From Clostridiales bacterium (GTDB lineage: Bacteria > Bacillota > Clostridia > Oscillospirales > QAMX01): DNA of 55,191 nt. The stretch is from NCBI GenBank assembly GCA_016303065.1, contig JAEDMJ010000009.1:1-55191 (forward strand), written 5' to 3'. Below the pieces are notes generated by a model. The model was not told where the DNA came from. It ran no database searches and worked only from the letters and a program-made list of their open reading frames with translations. Of this stretch, positions 34,279-43,183 are shown piece by piece. Each line of letters opens with the position of its first letter. The stretch's first letter is position 1. Made by a program: the position numbers and the translations under genes.

Positions 34279-36216
34279 TCAGAGATGCATTTCAGGGTCG
34301 GTAAGCGCTTTTCTGACCCAGAGAATGTATTTTGCCCGGTCCAGCGGAGAGATCCCGCGGTACTCTGTCTTTTGACACAGCTCCTGGGGACAGTCGCGGT
34401 ACCCGTCGAACACGGCGGAGAGCACGCCCTTTCCTCCGGTTGCCCTTGTGACAAATCCGGGAAAATCCGCCGAGGAAGAGACGGGGTAGACGCCTTCAAT
34501 TCGGCAGCGGCCCTTCCTTGAGGAGCACATTTCAAATTCGGCGCGTATGTTTACAAGCTCGCCGAGTATTTTTCCCAGGGCGTCTTCCGGAACGGTGAGG
34601 CGGAACTTCAGAACGGGCTCAAGCATAAGCGTTCCGAGCGAGGCAAGCCCGTTCATGATCGCCATGGGAGTTGCAACGGTGAAGTCCAGCGGATGCGTGT
34701 GTATGGTGTGGTGGTTCCCGTCCACGAGCGTTATCCGGAGATCGGTGACTTCCCAGCCGGAAGGCCCCTGGCGCAGGGCGGTGGGAATTGCCTGTTCCAC
34801 CTGGGACTGGTACCGGTAAAAAATCTTGTTGTTTTCGACAATTGAACTGTACTCGACCCCGGAGCCGCGCGGAAGCGGCTCAATTAGAAATTTCAGAACG
34901 GCCCAGCAGGGCTTCGGCATCGTATAAGCGTCGAAACCGTAGCCGCTTTGGGCGGGCGTCTCGCGGTATATGACCGACGGAGTGCCGAACTTTACGTCCA
35001 GTCCGAACCTTGTTTTCAGAAGGCTTTCGATTATCTCAAGCTGGATCGTCCCCGTGACGGAGAGAGTGAGCTCGCGCTTTTCCCGCACCCAGAAGGCGCG
35101 GAGAAGCGGGTCCTCTTCGGTGAGCTCGTGGACGGCTTCGGTGAGCTTTGAAAAGTCCTCCGAAGAGGTTGTCAGCTTTACGTTCAGCAGTGGCTCGGTC
35201 AGATTCGTCGGTCGGGGAACGAGACTTTCGTCGCCGAGGATGTCTCCGGCCTTTGCGCCGATGCCGCACAGCGCGGCGATCTCTCCGGCGGAAACCGTTC
35301 CCATGTCCGCCCTTTTTCCTCCGGTGACGCGTCGGATCTGGGAAATCTTGGCGGTTTCTCCGTTTACGGTGACGGCGTCGCGGTTTGAAAGGCTTCCGGA
35401 AAAGAGCCGGACGTGGCAGAGCCTTCCCATTGTTTTGTCGTGCTCGACTTTATAGACGAGCGCGGCAAGGCCGGCGTTCGGGTCGCCGGAGGCGCGGGGC
35501 ATAAGCTCTGTGACCGCATCCAGAAGCTCGCGCGTGCCAATGCCCATGGCGGCGCTTCCGGCGAACACGGGAATCGTCCCCCTCCGGGCGACAGAGCCTC
35601 GGAGTTCGTTGAGAAGCGTCCGTCCCTTGAGCTCCGAGGAAAGAAATTTGTCCATGAGGCTTTCGCTTGTGAGAGCCAGGTTTTCGGCAAGCTCGTCCCC
35701 GGATACGGGGGAGATTGAAAAGCCGGGAAGCCCCTCTCCGCAGACTTTTGTAAAGGGCAGCATCGCGTCGGAAAAACCGCGGAGAGCGTCGAGCGTTTCC
35801 GAAAAGGACGCTCCGGCGCGGTCCAGCTTGTTTATGAAAACGATCGTCGGGGTCTTTCGCGCAGCGAGGGCGTCCCAAACGATTTCCGTCCGCGCCTGGA
35901 TGCCTTCGACGGCTGAGACAACAAGAACGGCGCAGTCGATAACTCGGAGAGTCCGTTCAACTTCGGAGGAAAAATCCATGTGCCCCGGAGTATCGATAAG
36001 GTTTATGTTTACGCCTTTATAGGTGAACTGAGCCGAAGCGGCCCGGACGGAAATCCGGCGGCTTCGTTCTATTTCGGTATAGTCGGTTTGGGTCGTGCCG
36101 CTGTCGACGTTTCCGGCAGACCTGACAACGCCCGCCGAAAAGAGAAACTGTTCGGTGAGCGTCGTTTTTCCCGCGTCGACATGGGCGAATATTCCGAGGT
36201 TTATATTTTCGGACAT
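34279..36216 (-). CDS. TetM-like translational GTPase (ribosomal protection protein family)
   Basis: This 645-residue protein resembles EF-G and tetracycline ribosomal protection proteins. It has the P-loop AHVDAGKTT (residues 11-19), DTPGH (75-79) and NKLD (129-132). The EF-G domains II-V follow, including a TetM-type domain IV region (PKPCWAVLKFLIEPLPRGSGVEYSS). Switch I normally reads ERxRGIT; here it is ERSRRIS, so Arg54 replaces Gly and Ser56 the magnesium-coordinating Thr. Its composition matches the host and no mobile element is near. It is more likely an intrinsic paralogue than an acquired resistance gene, and any resistance is untested. Divergent from the alarmone synthetase. Confidence 0.82.
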   Translation of the reverse strand: MSENINLGIFAHVDAGKTTLTEQFLFSAGVVRSAGNVDSGTTQTDYTEIERSRRISVRAASAQFTYKGVNINLIDTPGHMDFSSEVERTLRVIDCAVLVVSAVEGIQARTEIVWDALAARKTPTIVFINKLDRAGASFSETLDALRGFSDAMLPFTKVCGEGLPGFSISPVSGDELAENLALTSESLMDKFLSSELKGRTLLNELRGSVARRGTIPVFAGSAAMGIGTRELLDAVTELMPRASGDPNAGLAALVYKVEHDKTMGRLCHVRLFSGSLSNRDAVTVNGETAKISQIRRVTGGKRADMGTVSAGEIAALCGIGAKAGDILGDESLVPRPTNLTEPLLNVKLTTSSEDFSKLTEAVHELTEEDPLLRAFWVREKRELTLSVTGTIQLEIIESLLKTRFGLDVKFGTPSVIYRETPAQSGYGFDAYTMPKPCWAVLKFLIEPLPRGSGVEYSSIVENNKIFYRYQSQVEQAIPTALRQGPSGWEVTDLRITLVDGNHHTIHTHPLDFTVATPMAIMNGLASLGTLMLEPVLKFRLTVPEDALGKILGELVNIRAEFEMCSSRKGRCRIEGVYPVSSSADFPGFVTRATGGKGVLSAVFDGYRDCPQELCQKTEYRGISPLDRAKYILWVRKALTDPEMHL

Positions 36217-36253
36217 GGAGTTCTCCTTTTCTGGGGGCGGAGGTGTCGGTTAA

Positions 36254-36282
36254 ATTATATCACAGTATGTCTGTATGTGCAA
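36254..36282 (-). promoter_or_regulatory. SigA-type promoter of the TetM-like gene
   Basis: On the minus strand TTGCAC (36277-36282) and TATAAT (36254-36259) have 17-bp spacing and a TG-A extended -10. It lies 38 bp upstream of the ATG at 36216. Confidence 0.75.
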
Positions 36283-36353
36283 AGAAAAAAAGCGGGGTCA
36301 AAAAGTTTGAGGGCCGGATTTGTAAAAAATGTGTTATATGTTGCCTGCGGCTA

Positions 36354-36382
36354 TTGACAGAAATGAAACCATTGTGTAGAAT
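36354..36382 (+). promoter_or_regulatory. SigA-type promoter of the small alarmone synthetase
   Basis: A perfect -35 TTGACA (36354-36359), 17-bp spacer, then TAGAAT (36377-36382), with a TGT just before the -10. It lies 27 bp before the ATG at 36409, so the mRNA leader is very short. Confidence 0.75.
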
Positions 36383-36408
36383 GTAATCGAAACAGCGCGG
36401 TCGGGCCC

Positions 36409-37209
36409 ATGAAAAAATATGAAATTGCAATCGATCTGCGCGGAATATACGCTTTGAGAGGTGAATTTCGCCGTATGGCAGAAGATATTAAAAACAGCGG
36501 CGAGTTTGACGCCGACGACGCTCTGAGAGCTTTTTTGAAATCCGGAACATTGGAGTGGGCGAAAAACCAGCTGCAGAAATACATAAAGCTTATGGCTTAT
36601 TACCGCTGCGCGATGATGGAGATCGAGACAAAGTTCAATGTGCTCAACGAGGAATTTTCGCTGAGGCACGACAGAAATCCCATCAGCAGCATAAAAAAAC
36701 GGCTGAAGTCCCCGGTCAGCATAAAAAACAAACTGGACAAAAAAGGCATTCCCTTCAATCTTGACTCGCTTGAAGAGAACGTGAACGACGTCGCGGGAGT
36801 CCGCGTCATCTGTTCGTTCCTTGACGACGTATATATGCTGGCGGACGCGCTTTTGCAGCAGGACGACATTACGCTTATACAAAAGAAGGACTATATCGCC
36901 CAGCCAAAGCAAAGCGGATATCGCAGCCTCCACCTTATTGTCACCGTTCCGATCTTTCTTGCCAGCGAAAAACGCCTCATGAGGGTCGAGATCCAGCTTC
37001 GAACAATTGCAATGGACTTTTGGGCGAGTCTTGATCACCAGCTCCACTATAAAAAAGAGTTTGAGTTTACCGACGATATGGCGCAGGAGCTGAAGCTCTG
37101 CGCAAAAATGAGCGCGGAGCTTGACGAGAGAATGGACGGACTCAGAAAATGCGTTCAGAGGGACATTTCCTGGGAAAACGGCGGAGAAAAAAGGGGCAGT
37201 CCGGAGTAA
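36409..37209 (+). CDS. Small alarmone synthetase (RelA/SpoT domain, (p)ppGpp synthetase)
   Basis: This 266-residue protein carries a lone RelA/SpoT nucleotidyltransferase domain (about residues 90-215). It has RNPISSIKKRLKSPVSIKNKL (ATP-binding region), VNDVAGVRVICSFLDDVY (catalytic Asp area), KDYIAQPKQSGYRSLHLIVTVPI (GTP-binding G-loop with Tyr) and VEIQLRTIAMDFWASLDHQL (catalytic Glu). It lacks the hydrolase and TGS domains of long RelA. This makes it a RelQ/RelP-type stress alarmone synthetase, with an N-terminal extension of about 85 residues that is longer than in Bacillus RelQ (about 211 aa). It is transcribed alone and divergently from the TetM-like GTPase. Confidence 0.92.
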   Translation: MKKYEIAIDLRGIYALRGEFRRMAEDIKNSGEFDADDALRAFLKSGTLEWAKNQLQKYIKLMAYYRCAMMEIETKFNVLNEEFSLRHDRNPISSIKKRLKSPVSIKNKLDKKGIPFNLDSLEENVNDVAGVRVICSFLDDVYMLADALLQQDDITLIQKKDYIAQPKQSGYRSLHLIVTVPIFLASEKRLMRVEIQLRTIAMDFWASLDHQLHYKKEFEFTDDMAQELKLCAKMSAELDERMDGLRKCVQRDISWENGGEKRGSPE

Positions 37210-37331
37210 AAACGCAGTTTTTTTTGACTTAGCCGGAGCGCTTTTGCCGGAGCGGGAAAATTTTCAGACCACTTTTGTTGAAAAAAAGGCCGGGCCGGAG
37301 TTTTGGCGCCCGGCCGCGATTTTGGGAAAAA

Positions 37332-37371
37332 ACAAAATCCCTGCGGGCACATCGCTTTGCAGGGATTTTGT
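37332..37371. terminator. Bidirectional terminator between alarmone synthetase and uxaE
   Basis: ACAAAATCCCTGC (37332-37344) pairs with GCAGGGATTTTGT (37359-37371) around a 14-nt loop. It separates converging genes; the 120 bp between it and 37209 shows no other feature. Confidence 0.85.
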
Positions 37372-37377
37372 GCGGTT

Positions 37378-38745
37378 TCAGCGGAGCTTTTCGCCCAAAA
37401 GTTCAAGGTGTTTTCCCAAATGGGCGCCGAGCGCGGCGGCATAGTCCTCTCCGTGGTTTTGCCAGAGCGAGAAAAGCCTGCTCCGAAGTTCGGGGGCGTT
37501 CAAAATCTGACCGTAGGTTATGTGGATGAGCTGGCGCGCGGTGTCGTCGGAGAAAAGCGCGGGAAGCTCGCCGTCGGAAACGCTTTCGATGGGGGGGAGC
37601 GCGGAGGGGTCGGATGTGATGTGGTAATAGGCGAGAGCTTCGGGGAAGGACGCAAGGGCGAGTTTCCAGGAAGCGCGGAAAAGGCCGGGGTCGATCCGGG
37701 AGACGATGCGCATTGCCTCGAGCCAGCTTGTTCCTGCGGTTTTTACGTGCCAGCGGTCAAGGTTTCTGGCGACGGCGGGAAAAACGCTGAACTTGTCGGA
37801 ACCGGAATGGATGGAGATCTTGTAGCCGAAACGTCCGGCGATGACCGCGTGGGCGGAGAGTTCGCGCTCAAACTGAGCCGGGTCGCCGATATAGTCGATG
37901 CCTTTTTGGAAATCTCCGCAGAAACGCGGTGCGACGGTCGTGGGACGGACTCCGCGGCGCAGAAGTTCGCACGCGCAGAAAAAGTGCGCCTTGGGATCGG
38001 TGGGCTCGCTTGTCTCGTCGATGGACATTTCAAAGTCGGCGGGCGGGTTTGCTCCGGAGAAGAATCTCTGCCAGATCTCTCCGGCAAAATCCAGAGCATC
38101 TCCGTAGACATAGGCGTACCTGGCAAGCTCGTCCGGGGAATAGGTCAGGAACAGTCCGTTTCCAAGCTCAAAGCATTTGCCGAGATAGATCGCCTCGAGG
38201 GAGGGGTCCCGTAAAAGCCCTCCGTCGGAGCGGATGTGTTCGCTTGCGTCAAGGGTTATCATGGTGTATCCCAAAGCCAGCGCGTTTCCGATGTCCTCCG
38301 CGGTCTTGAGATGGTCGCCGTCGGCTCCGAAGCCGCCGGTGAAGCCTTCGCGGAAAGCGGCGAAGGTTGCGGCGTCGAGGACGTCGGAATAGGTTCGGCG
38401 CGTCAGATTCAGCTCGCGCATGGACTGCTGCGCCAGAACGGGCGAAACGCCGGTTCCGGCAACGACGCGCAGATGACCGCTTCCGGCAAGGCCGAGACGG
38501 TCGCCGAAGCCAAAGGTTTTGTCGCGGTTCAGAACACGGCAGGGAGCGGTGAAGGGCAGGAGCTCGCGGAGCACGGCGGCGTTTTCCGCGCTTGCGGGAG
38601 CGATCACATTGGAGCCGCGGATTTCTCCGGAAAAACCGCACTCTTTTGGGGCGACGATCCGGTCGCCCTTCGGGGTTTGGGCAAGGCAGATCTCGCCCCG
38701 GGCTGTCTGGAATTTTGAGGCGGGGTATACTTTCAGGTTTTCCAT
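37378..38745 (-). CDS. uxaE: Tagaturonate epimerase (UxaE family)
   Basis: This 455-residue protein resembles UxaE, first described in Thermotoga, which epimerises D-tagaturonate to D-fructuronate in galacturonate catabolism. It has the family motifs FGFGDRLGLAGSGHLRV, QQSMRELNLTRRTYSDVLDAATFAAFREG, FGADGDHLKTAEDI and MITLDASEHI, then KFSVFPAVARNL and a C-terminal VKTAGTSWLEAM. Function rests on family resemblance; other uronate genes are outside the window. Shine-Dalgarno GAGGAG is in place for ATG 38745. It converges with the alarmone synthetase gene and diverges from the alpha/beta hydrolase. Confidence 0.78.
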   Translation of the reverse strand: MENLKVYPASKFQTARGEICLAQTPKGDRIVAPKECGFSGEIRGSNVIAPASAENAAVLRELLPFTAPCRVLNRDKTFGFGDRLGLAGSGHLRVVAGTGVSPVLAQQSMRELNLTRRTYSDVLDAATFAAFREGFTGGFGADGDHLKTAEDIGNALALGYTMITLDASEHIRSDGGLLRDPSLEAIYLGKCFELGNGLFLTYSPDELARYAYVYGDALDFAGEIWQRFFSGANPPADFEMSIDETSEPTDPKAHFFCACELLRRGVRPTTVAPRFCGDFQKGIDYIGDPAQFERELSAHAVIAGRFGYKISIHSGSDKFSVFPAVARNLDRWHVKTAGTSWLEAMRIVSRIDPGLFRASWKLALASFPEALAYYHITSDPSALPPIESVSDGELPALFSDDTARQLIHITYGQILNAPELRSRLFSLWQNHGEDYAAALGAHLGKHLELLGEKLR

Positions 38746-38815
38746 GGTGGTCTCCTCTTTTTTGAAAGCATTGTATGTTTTGAAAGCTTGGGAGCGAATC
38801 TTTTCGGCGGAGGAC

Positions 38816-38845
38816 TTGACAAGAGCCCTTCCGGAAGGCTATAAT
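38816..38845 (+). promoter_or_regulatory. SigA-type promoter of the alpha/beta hydrolase gene
   Basis: TTGACA (38816-38821), an 18-bp spacer, then TATAAT (38840-38845). Both hexamers are perfect. It is 38 bp before the ATG at 38884. Confidence 0.8.
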
Positions 38846-38883
38846 CACTTTACAGATAAATCGACGGGAAAGGCGGTTTGAAA

Positions 38884-39555
38884 ATGTATATTGCGGCCAA
38901 CGGAATGAAATTGTGGTATGAAACCCGGGGCAGCGGAAGACCGCTTTTGCTGCTTCACGGGAACGGGGAAGACCATACCGTTTTTTCGACGCTTTCCAAA
39001 GCGCTCGAGGGGGAGTTCAGGATATGGTCCGTGGATTCCCGCGGGCACGGAAGAAGTACGAAGACCGGGGAGATAAGCTACGCCCTTATGGCGAGGGATA
39101 TTGCGGAGTTTCTTCCCCTTGCCGGATGTGAAAAGCCGCTCTGCGTCGGCTTTTCGGACGGGGGAATTGTCGGACTGATGCTTGCTGGCAGGTATCCGGG
39201 ACTTCTCGGCGGGCTTATCGCCTGCGGCGCGAACGCTTCTCCCAGGGGGCTTTCAAACCGGTTCAGAGCGGTGACTGCGGCAAAAAACTTCTTTGCGCGG
39301 GATCCCCTCCTGAGGCTTATGCTGAACGAGCCGAATATTTCAAACGCCGAGCTTGAAAGCATCGCCGTTCCGACGCTTATCACGGCGGGAAGCCGCGACC
39401 TTATAAAGAGGGAAGAAACGCTTCGGATCGCCCGGGCAATTCCCGGGGCAGAGGTCAGGATTTTTTCCGGAGAGACGCATTCAAGCTATATCGTTGGCAG
39501 TGCAAAGCTTGCGCCGGTCATTCGCGGGTTTGCGTCAAGAAAGGGTCTTCGCTGA
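38884..39555 (+). CDS. Alpha/beta-fold hydrolase
   Basis: This 223-residue enzyme has the alpha/beta hydrolase fold. The oxyanion loop is LLHGNGEDHTVF. The strand-loop VDSRGHGRS leads to the nucleophile elbow GFSDGG (catalytic Ser). An acid follows near AGSRDLIK, and the catalytic His lies in SGETHSSYI. It is short and has a small cap. The substrate cannot be inferred. ATG 38884 with GGAAAGGCGG ahead is preferred over the TTG at 38878. It converges with the PlsC-like gene. Confidence 0.87.
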   Translation: MYIAANGMKLWYETRGSGRPLLLLHGNGEDHTVFSTLSKALEGEFRIWSVDSRGHGRSTKTGEISYALMARDIAEFLPLAGCEKPLCVGFSDGGIVGLMLAGRYPGLLGGLIACGANASPRGLSNRFRAVTAAKNFFARDPLLRLMLNEPNISNAELESIAVPTLITAGSRDLIKREETLRIARAIPGAEVRIFSGETHSSYIVGSAKLAPVIRGFASRKGLR

Positions 39556-39592
39556 GCAAGGTCCGAAAAGAAAAAGAGAAAATACATTGGGG

Positions 39593-40771
39593 TCAGGCGT
39601 TTTGGTTCTTGCCTTGAGCGGCAAGCTGGCGCTTGACCTCTTCGATTATAAGAGCGAAAATCCTGCCGCGGTATTTGACCCGGTCGGAGGGGATCTCCAG
39701 ATACCCCATGCCGGAAACGGTCATGATAAGGGCGCTGCTTCCGTGGATGGATATGTCTTCAATGGAAGAGATCGGGATCGGCGTGTTCCCGCAGCGAAGC
39801 GTTGTTCCGCTTACCGACAGGGTACCCGAGTCAATGACCCTGGAGCCGACGCCTGCGGTGACGGCGCAGAGGCGAAGGCCGGGCTCGGAAAAATAAACGT
39901 TTTCGTCCCCGGCGCAGACGTTTTTTCCCAGCTCGTCAAGCTCCCAAAGGTCCCAGTCGCGGATGGTTTTGAACGGGAAGTTTCCGGATATGAAGCCGAA
40001 TTCGTCGTATTCGCCGCAGAGGCCGCAGGGACAGAAAAATCCGTTTCCGCGGCTTTTGAGGGTTCCGAGTCTGCGGCATGAGGGGCAGAGGAAAAGCGCG
40101 GTCTCGATGCCTTCGGCGCGGCGGTTCGAGCGGAAACGGGTCGGATTCTTTTCCTGCTGGGCGTAGGCGTCCTCGAAAATGTCGGCTGCGATAGCGGCGT
40201 TTACCTCGTCGGCCGACATCCCTGCGATCTTCTCGGGGGGATAGACGTTAACGACGGAACCGTCCATGCGGCCGCGGCGGAATTTTTTTATTCCCCAGCG
40301 GGGGCTTGTGAAATAGCCGCCGGTCAGGCGGAAAGTGACGAGCGTGCAGCGGGCTTTTTTGACGAGCTTTCCCGTGGAGGGGAGAATCGGCGTTGTGAGC
40401 CCGTTGTAGCTCTTGTTTCCTTCCGCAAAGAGAAGGATATTGTACCCTTCCCTGAGTCTGCGCAGCATTTCAATTACGGTTGAAGTGGCGGTGGAGCCTT
40501 TGGGGCGGGAGATGGGCGCCAAAAACACCCGCAGAAGCCATGTGGCAAAGCCCCGGCGGAAGATGTGTTCGCTTGCGACGGCGTACATATGCTGGCGGAA
40601 AGCGGCGCTTACGAACAGCGGGTCAAGGTCCGTGTTGTGGTTTGACATCACAATGAACGGACCGTCGATGTGCTTTGTCAGATGGCGGTGGTAGTTGAGG
40701 CCGGCAAGAAGAAACAGGTAAACCGGAAATTTTATCGTGCGAAGCAAAAGGCTGTGAAGTCGCTGTTTCAT
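39593..40771 (-). CDS. PlsC-type acyltransferase fused to zinc-ribbon and C-terminal domain
   Basis: This 392-residue protein begins with a lysophospholipid/1-acylglycerol-phosphate acyltransferase (PlsC) domain. The HX4D motif is SNHNTDLDP and the glycerol-phosphate region is LLFAEGNKSYNG. It should acylate a lysophosphatidate-like acceptor at the membrane. After residue 225 comes a zinc-ribbon-like stretch (CPSC ... CPCGLC). A C-terminal region of about 130 residues follows, with TLRCGNTPIPISSIEDISIHGSSALIMTV, which resembles a PH-like fold. The extra modules are unusual for PlsC. It is 24 bp downstream of cimA and may share its transcript. Confidence 0.78.
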   Translation of the reverse strand: MKQRLHSLLLRTIKFPVYLFLLAGLNYHRHLTKHIDGPFIVMSNHNTDLDPLFVSAAFRQHMYAVASEHIFRRGFATWLLRVFLAPISRPKGSTATSTVIEMLRRLREGYNILLFAEGNKSYNGLTTPILPSTGKLVKKARCTLVTFRLTGGYFTSPRWGIKKFRRGRMDGSVVNVYPPEKIAGMSADEVNAAIAADIFEDAYAQQEKNPTRFRSNRRAEGIETALFLCPSCRRLGTLKSRGNGFFCPCGLCGEYDEFGFISGNFPFKTIRDWDLWELDELGKNVCAGDENVYFSEPGLRLCAVTAGVGSRVIDSGTLSVSGTTLRCGNTPIPISSIEDISIHGSSALIMTVSGMGYLEIPSDRVKYRGRIFALIIEEVKRQLAAQGKNQNA

Positions 40772-40794
40772 GGTTCTGATGTAAGCCTTTCTGT

Positions 40795-42375
40795 TTATAT
40801 GTTAAGGGTCCTGTCGATTTTTGCGAGCTTGTACTCAATGGAATCCACAAGCGCAAGAAGGCTCGCTTCAAGAATGTCGTTGGACACGCCGATCGTGTTC
40901 CAGGTGTCGGAGCCGTCTCCGGATTCCATAAGCACCCGGACGCGGGCGTCCGTGGAGCAGTTTTGCTCAAGAACCCTGACCTTGTAGTCGATGAGCTGCA
41001 TGTCTGCAATGTCGGGATAGAAGACGGTGAGCGCTTTTCTGAGCGCCAGGTCGAGGGCGTTGACCGGCCCCATTCCGGTCTCCGCGGTGACCTCGGTTCG
41101 GCCGCCCACTTCGATTTTTATGGATGCAAAAGCGGGGAGCTCACCCGTTGCAACGGGGAATTCGCCCATTGTTTTGTAAAACACAAGTCTGAAATGCGGC
41201 TTGAAGGTTCCGAGGATCTTCATGACCATGAGCTCAAGGCTTGCTTCGGCCGCTTCGTAAAAATACCCCTGGCGTTCGGACTCCTTGAGTGCGGCGAGGA
41301 TCTTTGCGGTTTCGGGCGAGCTCCGCGTGAGCCCCGGGGCGACGCGGCGGAGCTTTGCCGGAATGGCGCTTCGGCCGCTGACCTCGCTTGTCAGAAAGCG
41401 GCGTTTGTTCCCGACGAGTTCCGGGTCGATATGCTCAAATGTCGCTGGGTTTTTCAGAACTCCGTCGATGTGCATTCCGCCCTTGTGGGCAAAGGCGCTC
41501 TTTCCGACATAGGGACGGTTGTTCTCAAGCGGTACGTTTGCGATTTCGGCGATGCGCCGCGCAGTGTCGAAGAGCTCGGAAAGGTTTCCGCCGCACTTAT
41601 AGGCGGATTTGAGAACAAGGTTCGGAATGATGACGGAGAGGTCCGCGTTCCCGCAGCGTTCGCCGATCCCGATGAAGGTTCCCTGAACCTGGGACGCGCC
41701 GCCGAACACGCCGGAGATCGAGTTGGCAACGGCGCATCCGGTGTCGTTGTGGCAGTGTATTGCGATCGCGGCATCCGGCAGAAGGGACGCCGCGTCCTTT
41801 GTCGCCATGTATATGTCGAAGGGCAGCGTGCCTCCGTTTGTGTCGCAGAGAGTGAGGAAGGAGGCTCCGGCGTCAAATGCGGCGCGCAGAACGCGCAGCG
41901 CGTAATCGCGGTTGGACATCCAGCCGTCGAAGAAGTGTTCGGCGTCAAAAACAACCTCGCGCCCCTGGGACACGAGATAGCTGATGCTTGAAGCGACAAG
42001 CCCGACGTTTTCTTCGAGGGTTATCCCCAGAACTTCTGTGACCTGAAGATCCCAGGTCTTTCCGACGAGGCTTACCGCAGGGGTGCCGGAAAAGAGCAGC
42101 GACTGCAGCGAGGCGTCCTTTTCCGGGGGAACGCCCTTTCTGTGCGTGCTTCCAAAGGCACAGAGCTTTGCGTTTTTCAAAGAAAGCGACAGGGCCGCGG
42201 TCCGGAAAAATTCCGCGTCCTTCGGATTTGAAGAGGGATTTCCCGCCTCGATATAGTCGACGCCGAAATCGTCCAGCGCGCGGCAGATATTGAGCTTGTC
42301 GTTTACGGAAAAGCTTACGCCTTCCGCCTGCGCTCCGTCGCGGAGCGTCGAGTCAAATATGCTGATATGCTTCAT
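40795..42375 (-). CDS. cimA: (R)-citramalate synthase
   Basis: This 526-residue enzyme of the LeuA/CimA family condenses acetyl-CoA with pyruvate to citramalate, the first step of the threonine-independent route to isoleucine. It has DSTLRDGAQAEGVSFS at the N-terminus, LTLCDTNGGTLP, IHCHNDTGCAVANS and the C-terminal LeuA-type regulatory domain (EVTAETGMGPVNALDLALRKAL), where end-product feedback usually binds. The CimA sub-group is favoured by this DGAQ-EG pattern and length; homologous isopropylmalate synthase (LeuA) is less likely. The start ATG 42375, after AAGGA, is chosen over an upstream frame extending to 42705, which overlaps the HAD gene. Confidence 0.88.
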   Translation of the reverse strand: MKHISIFDSTLRDGAQAEGVSFSVNDKLNICRALDDFGVDYIEAGNPSSNPKDAEFFRTAALSLSLKNAKLCAFGSTHRKGVPPEKDASLQSLLFSGTPAVSLVGKTWDLQVTEVLGITLEENVGLVASSISYLVSQGREVVFDAEHFFDGWMSNRDYALRVLRAAFDAGASFLTLCDTNGGTLPFDIYMATKDAASLLPDAAIAIHCHNDTGCAVANSISGVFGGASQVQGTFIGIGERCGNADLSVIIPNLVLKSAYKCGGNLSELFDTARRIAEIANVPLENNRPYVGKSAFAHKGGMHIDGVLKNPATFEHIDPELVGNKRRFLTSEVSGRSAIPAKLRRVAPGLTRSSPETAKILAALKESERQGYFYEAAEASLELMVMKILGTFKPHFRLVFYKTMGEFPVATGELPAFASIKIEVGGRTEVTAETGMGPVNALDLALRKALTVFYPDIADMQLIDYKVRVLEQNCSTDARVRVLMESGDGSDTWNTIGVSNDILEASLLALVDSIEYKLAKIDRTLNI

Positions 42376-42387
42376 GTCGATCAGTCC

Positions 42388-42416
42388 TTGCAATGCGGTT
42401 TTGAGTGTGGTATAAT
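42388..42416 (+). promoter_or_regulatory. SigA-type promoter of the HAD phosphatase gene
   Basis: TTGCAA (42388-42393), 17-bp spacer, then TATAAT (42411-42416) preceded by TGTGG. It is 37 bp upstream of the ATG at 42454, in the divergent gap with cimA. Confidence 0.72.
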
Positions 42417-42453
42417 CTGAAAAAATGGTTGGATCAAGGAGAATTTTTATATC

Positions 42454-43107
42454 ATGCCGATATACAGTGCAAAAGCCGTCGTTTTCGATCTTGACGGCAC
42501 GATTGCCGACACACTTGACGATCTCAAAAACAGCGTGAATTACGCAATCGGGCTTTTGGGTCTCGCGCCCTGCGACAGAAATACGATTTGCGGACGTGTC
42601 GGTTCCGGCGCGGCAAACCTTATCAGAAAGTCTCTTCCCCCGGAGGCGGACGAAGAAACCGTAAAAAAGACGCTTTCGGAGTTTTACGGGCATTATATGT
42701 CCCATGCCCTTGACGGCACAAAGCCTTTCCCCGGGGTTTTGGAGCTGCTGAATGCTCTTAAAGAGCGGGGGTACCGTCTTGCCGTAGTCTCAAACAAACC
42801 CGATGCCGGCACGAAAGCCATCGTTTCGGCGCTGTTCGGAGACATATTCGATTATGTTTCCGGGGAAAAAAGCGGAATTCCGAGAAAACCGGAGCCGGAT
42901 ATGGTGAGGTTTGCTCTCGACGCCCTTGGAACGGAGGAAGCGGTCTATGTCGGGGATTCCGAGGTTGACGTCAAAACTGCGGCAAACTCCGGACTTCCCT
43001 GCGTCTGCGTCACATGGGGCTTCCGCTCCGCCGAACAGCTGAAGGAGGCGGGGGGAGAGGTTTTTATCTCCGATCCGTCAGAGCTTCTTGAAATGCTCGG
43101 CAAGTGA
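42454..43107 (+). CDS. HAD-family phosphatase (phosphoglycolate phosphatase-like)
   Basis: This 217-residue HAD hydrolase shows motif I VFDLDGTIADTLDD (nucleophile Asp and acid Asp), a helical cap (C1), motif II LAVVSNKPDA, motif III Lys in KSGIPRKPEPD, and motif IV VYVGDSEVDVKTAANSGLPCVCVTWGFR. The pattern is of the Gph/PpaX group. The exact phosphate substrate cannot be read. It is 76 bp upstream of the amidohydrolase gene. Confidence 0.88.
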   Translation: MPIYSAKAVVFDLDGTIADTLDDLKNSVNYAIGLLGLAPCDRNTICGRVGSGAANLIRKSLPPEADEETVKKTLSEFYGHYMSHALDGTKPFPGVLELLNALKERGYRLAVVSNKPDAGTKAIVSALFGDIFDYVSGEKSGIPRKPEPDMVRFALDALGTEEAVYVGDSEVDVKTAANSGLPCVCVTWGFRSAEQLKEAGGEVFISDPSELLEMLGK

Positions 43108-43183
43108 ACGGCGCTTTCGTATAATTATCTCATATTGAAACATAGTTGTCAATATTGACGCACGAATAACGGGAGAAATGCAT

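Noticed and set aside
34279..36216. TetM-like gene as an acquired tetracycline-resistance gene
   Set aside because: Base composition is host-like, there is no mobile element nearby, and switch I is unusual; an intrinsic paralogue is more likely.
42376..42705. Upstream extension of citramalate synthase
   Set aside because: It would overlap the HAD gene on the other strand, and the family start DSTLRDGAQ begins just after ATG 42375.
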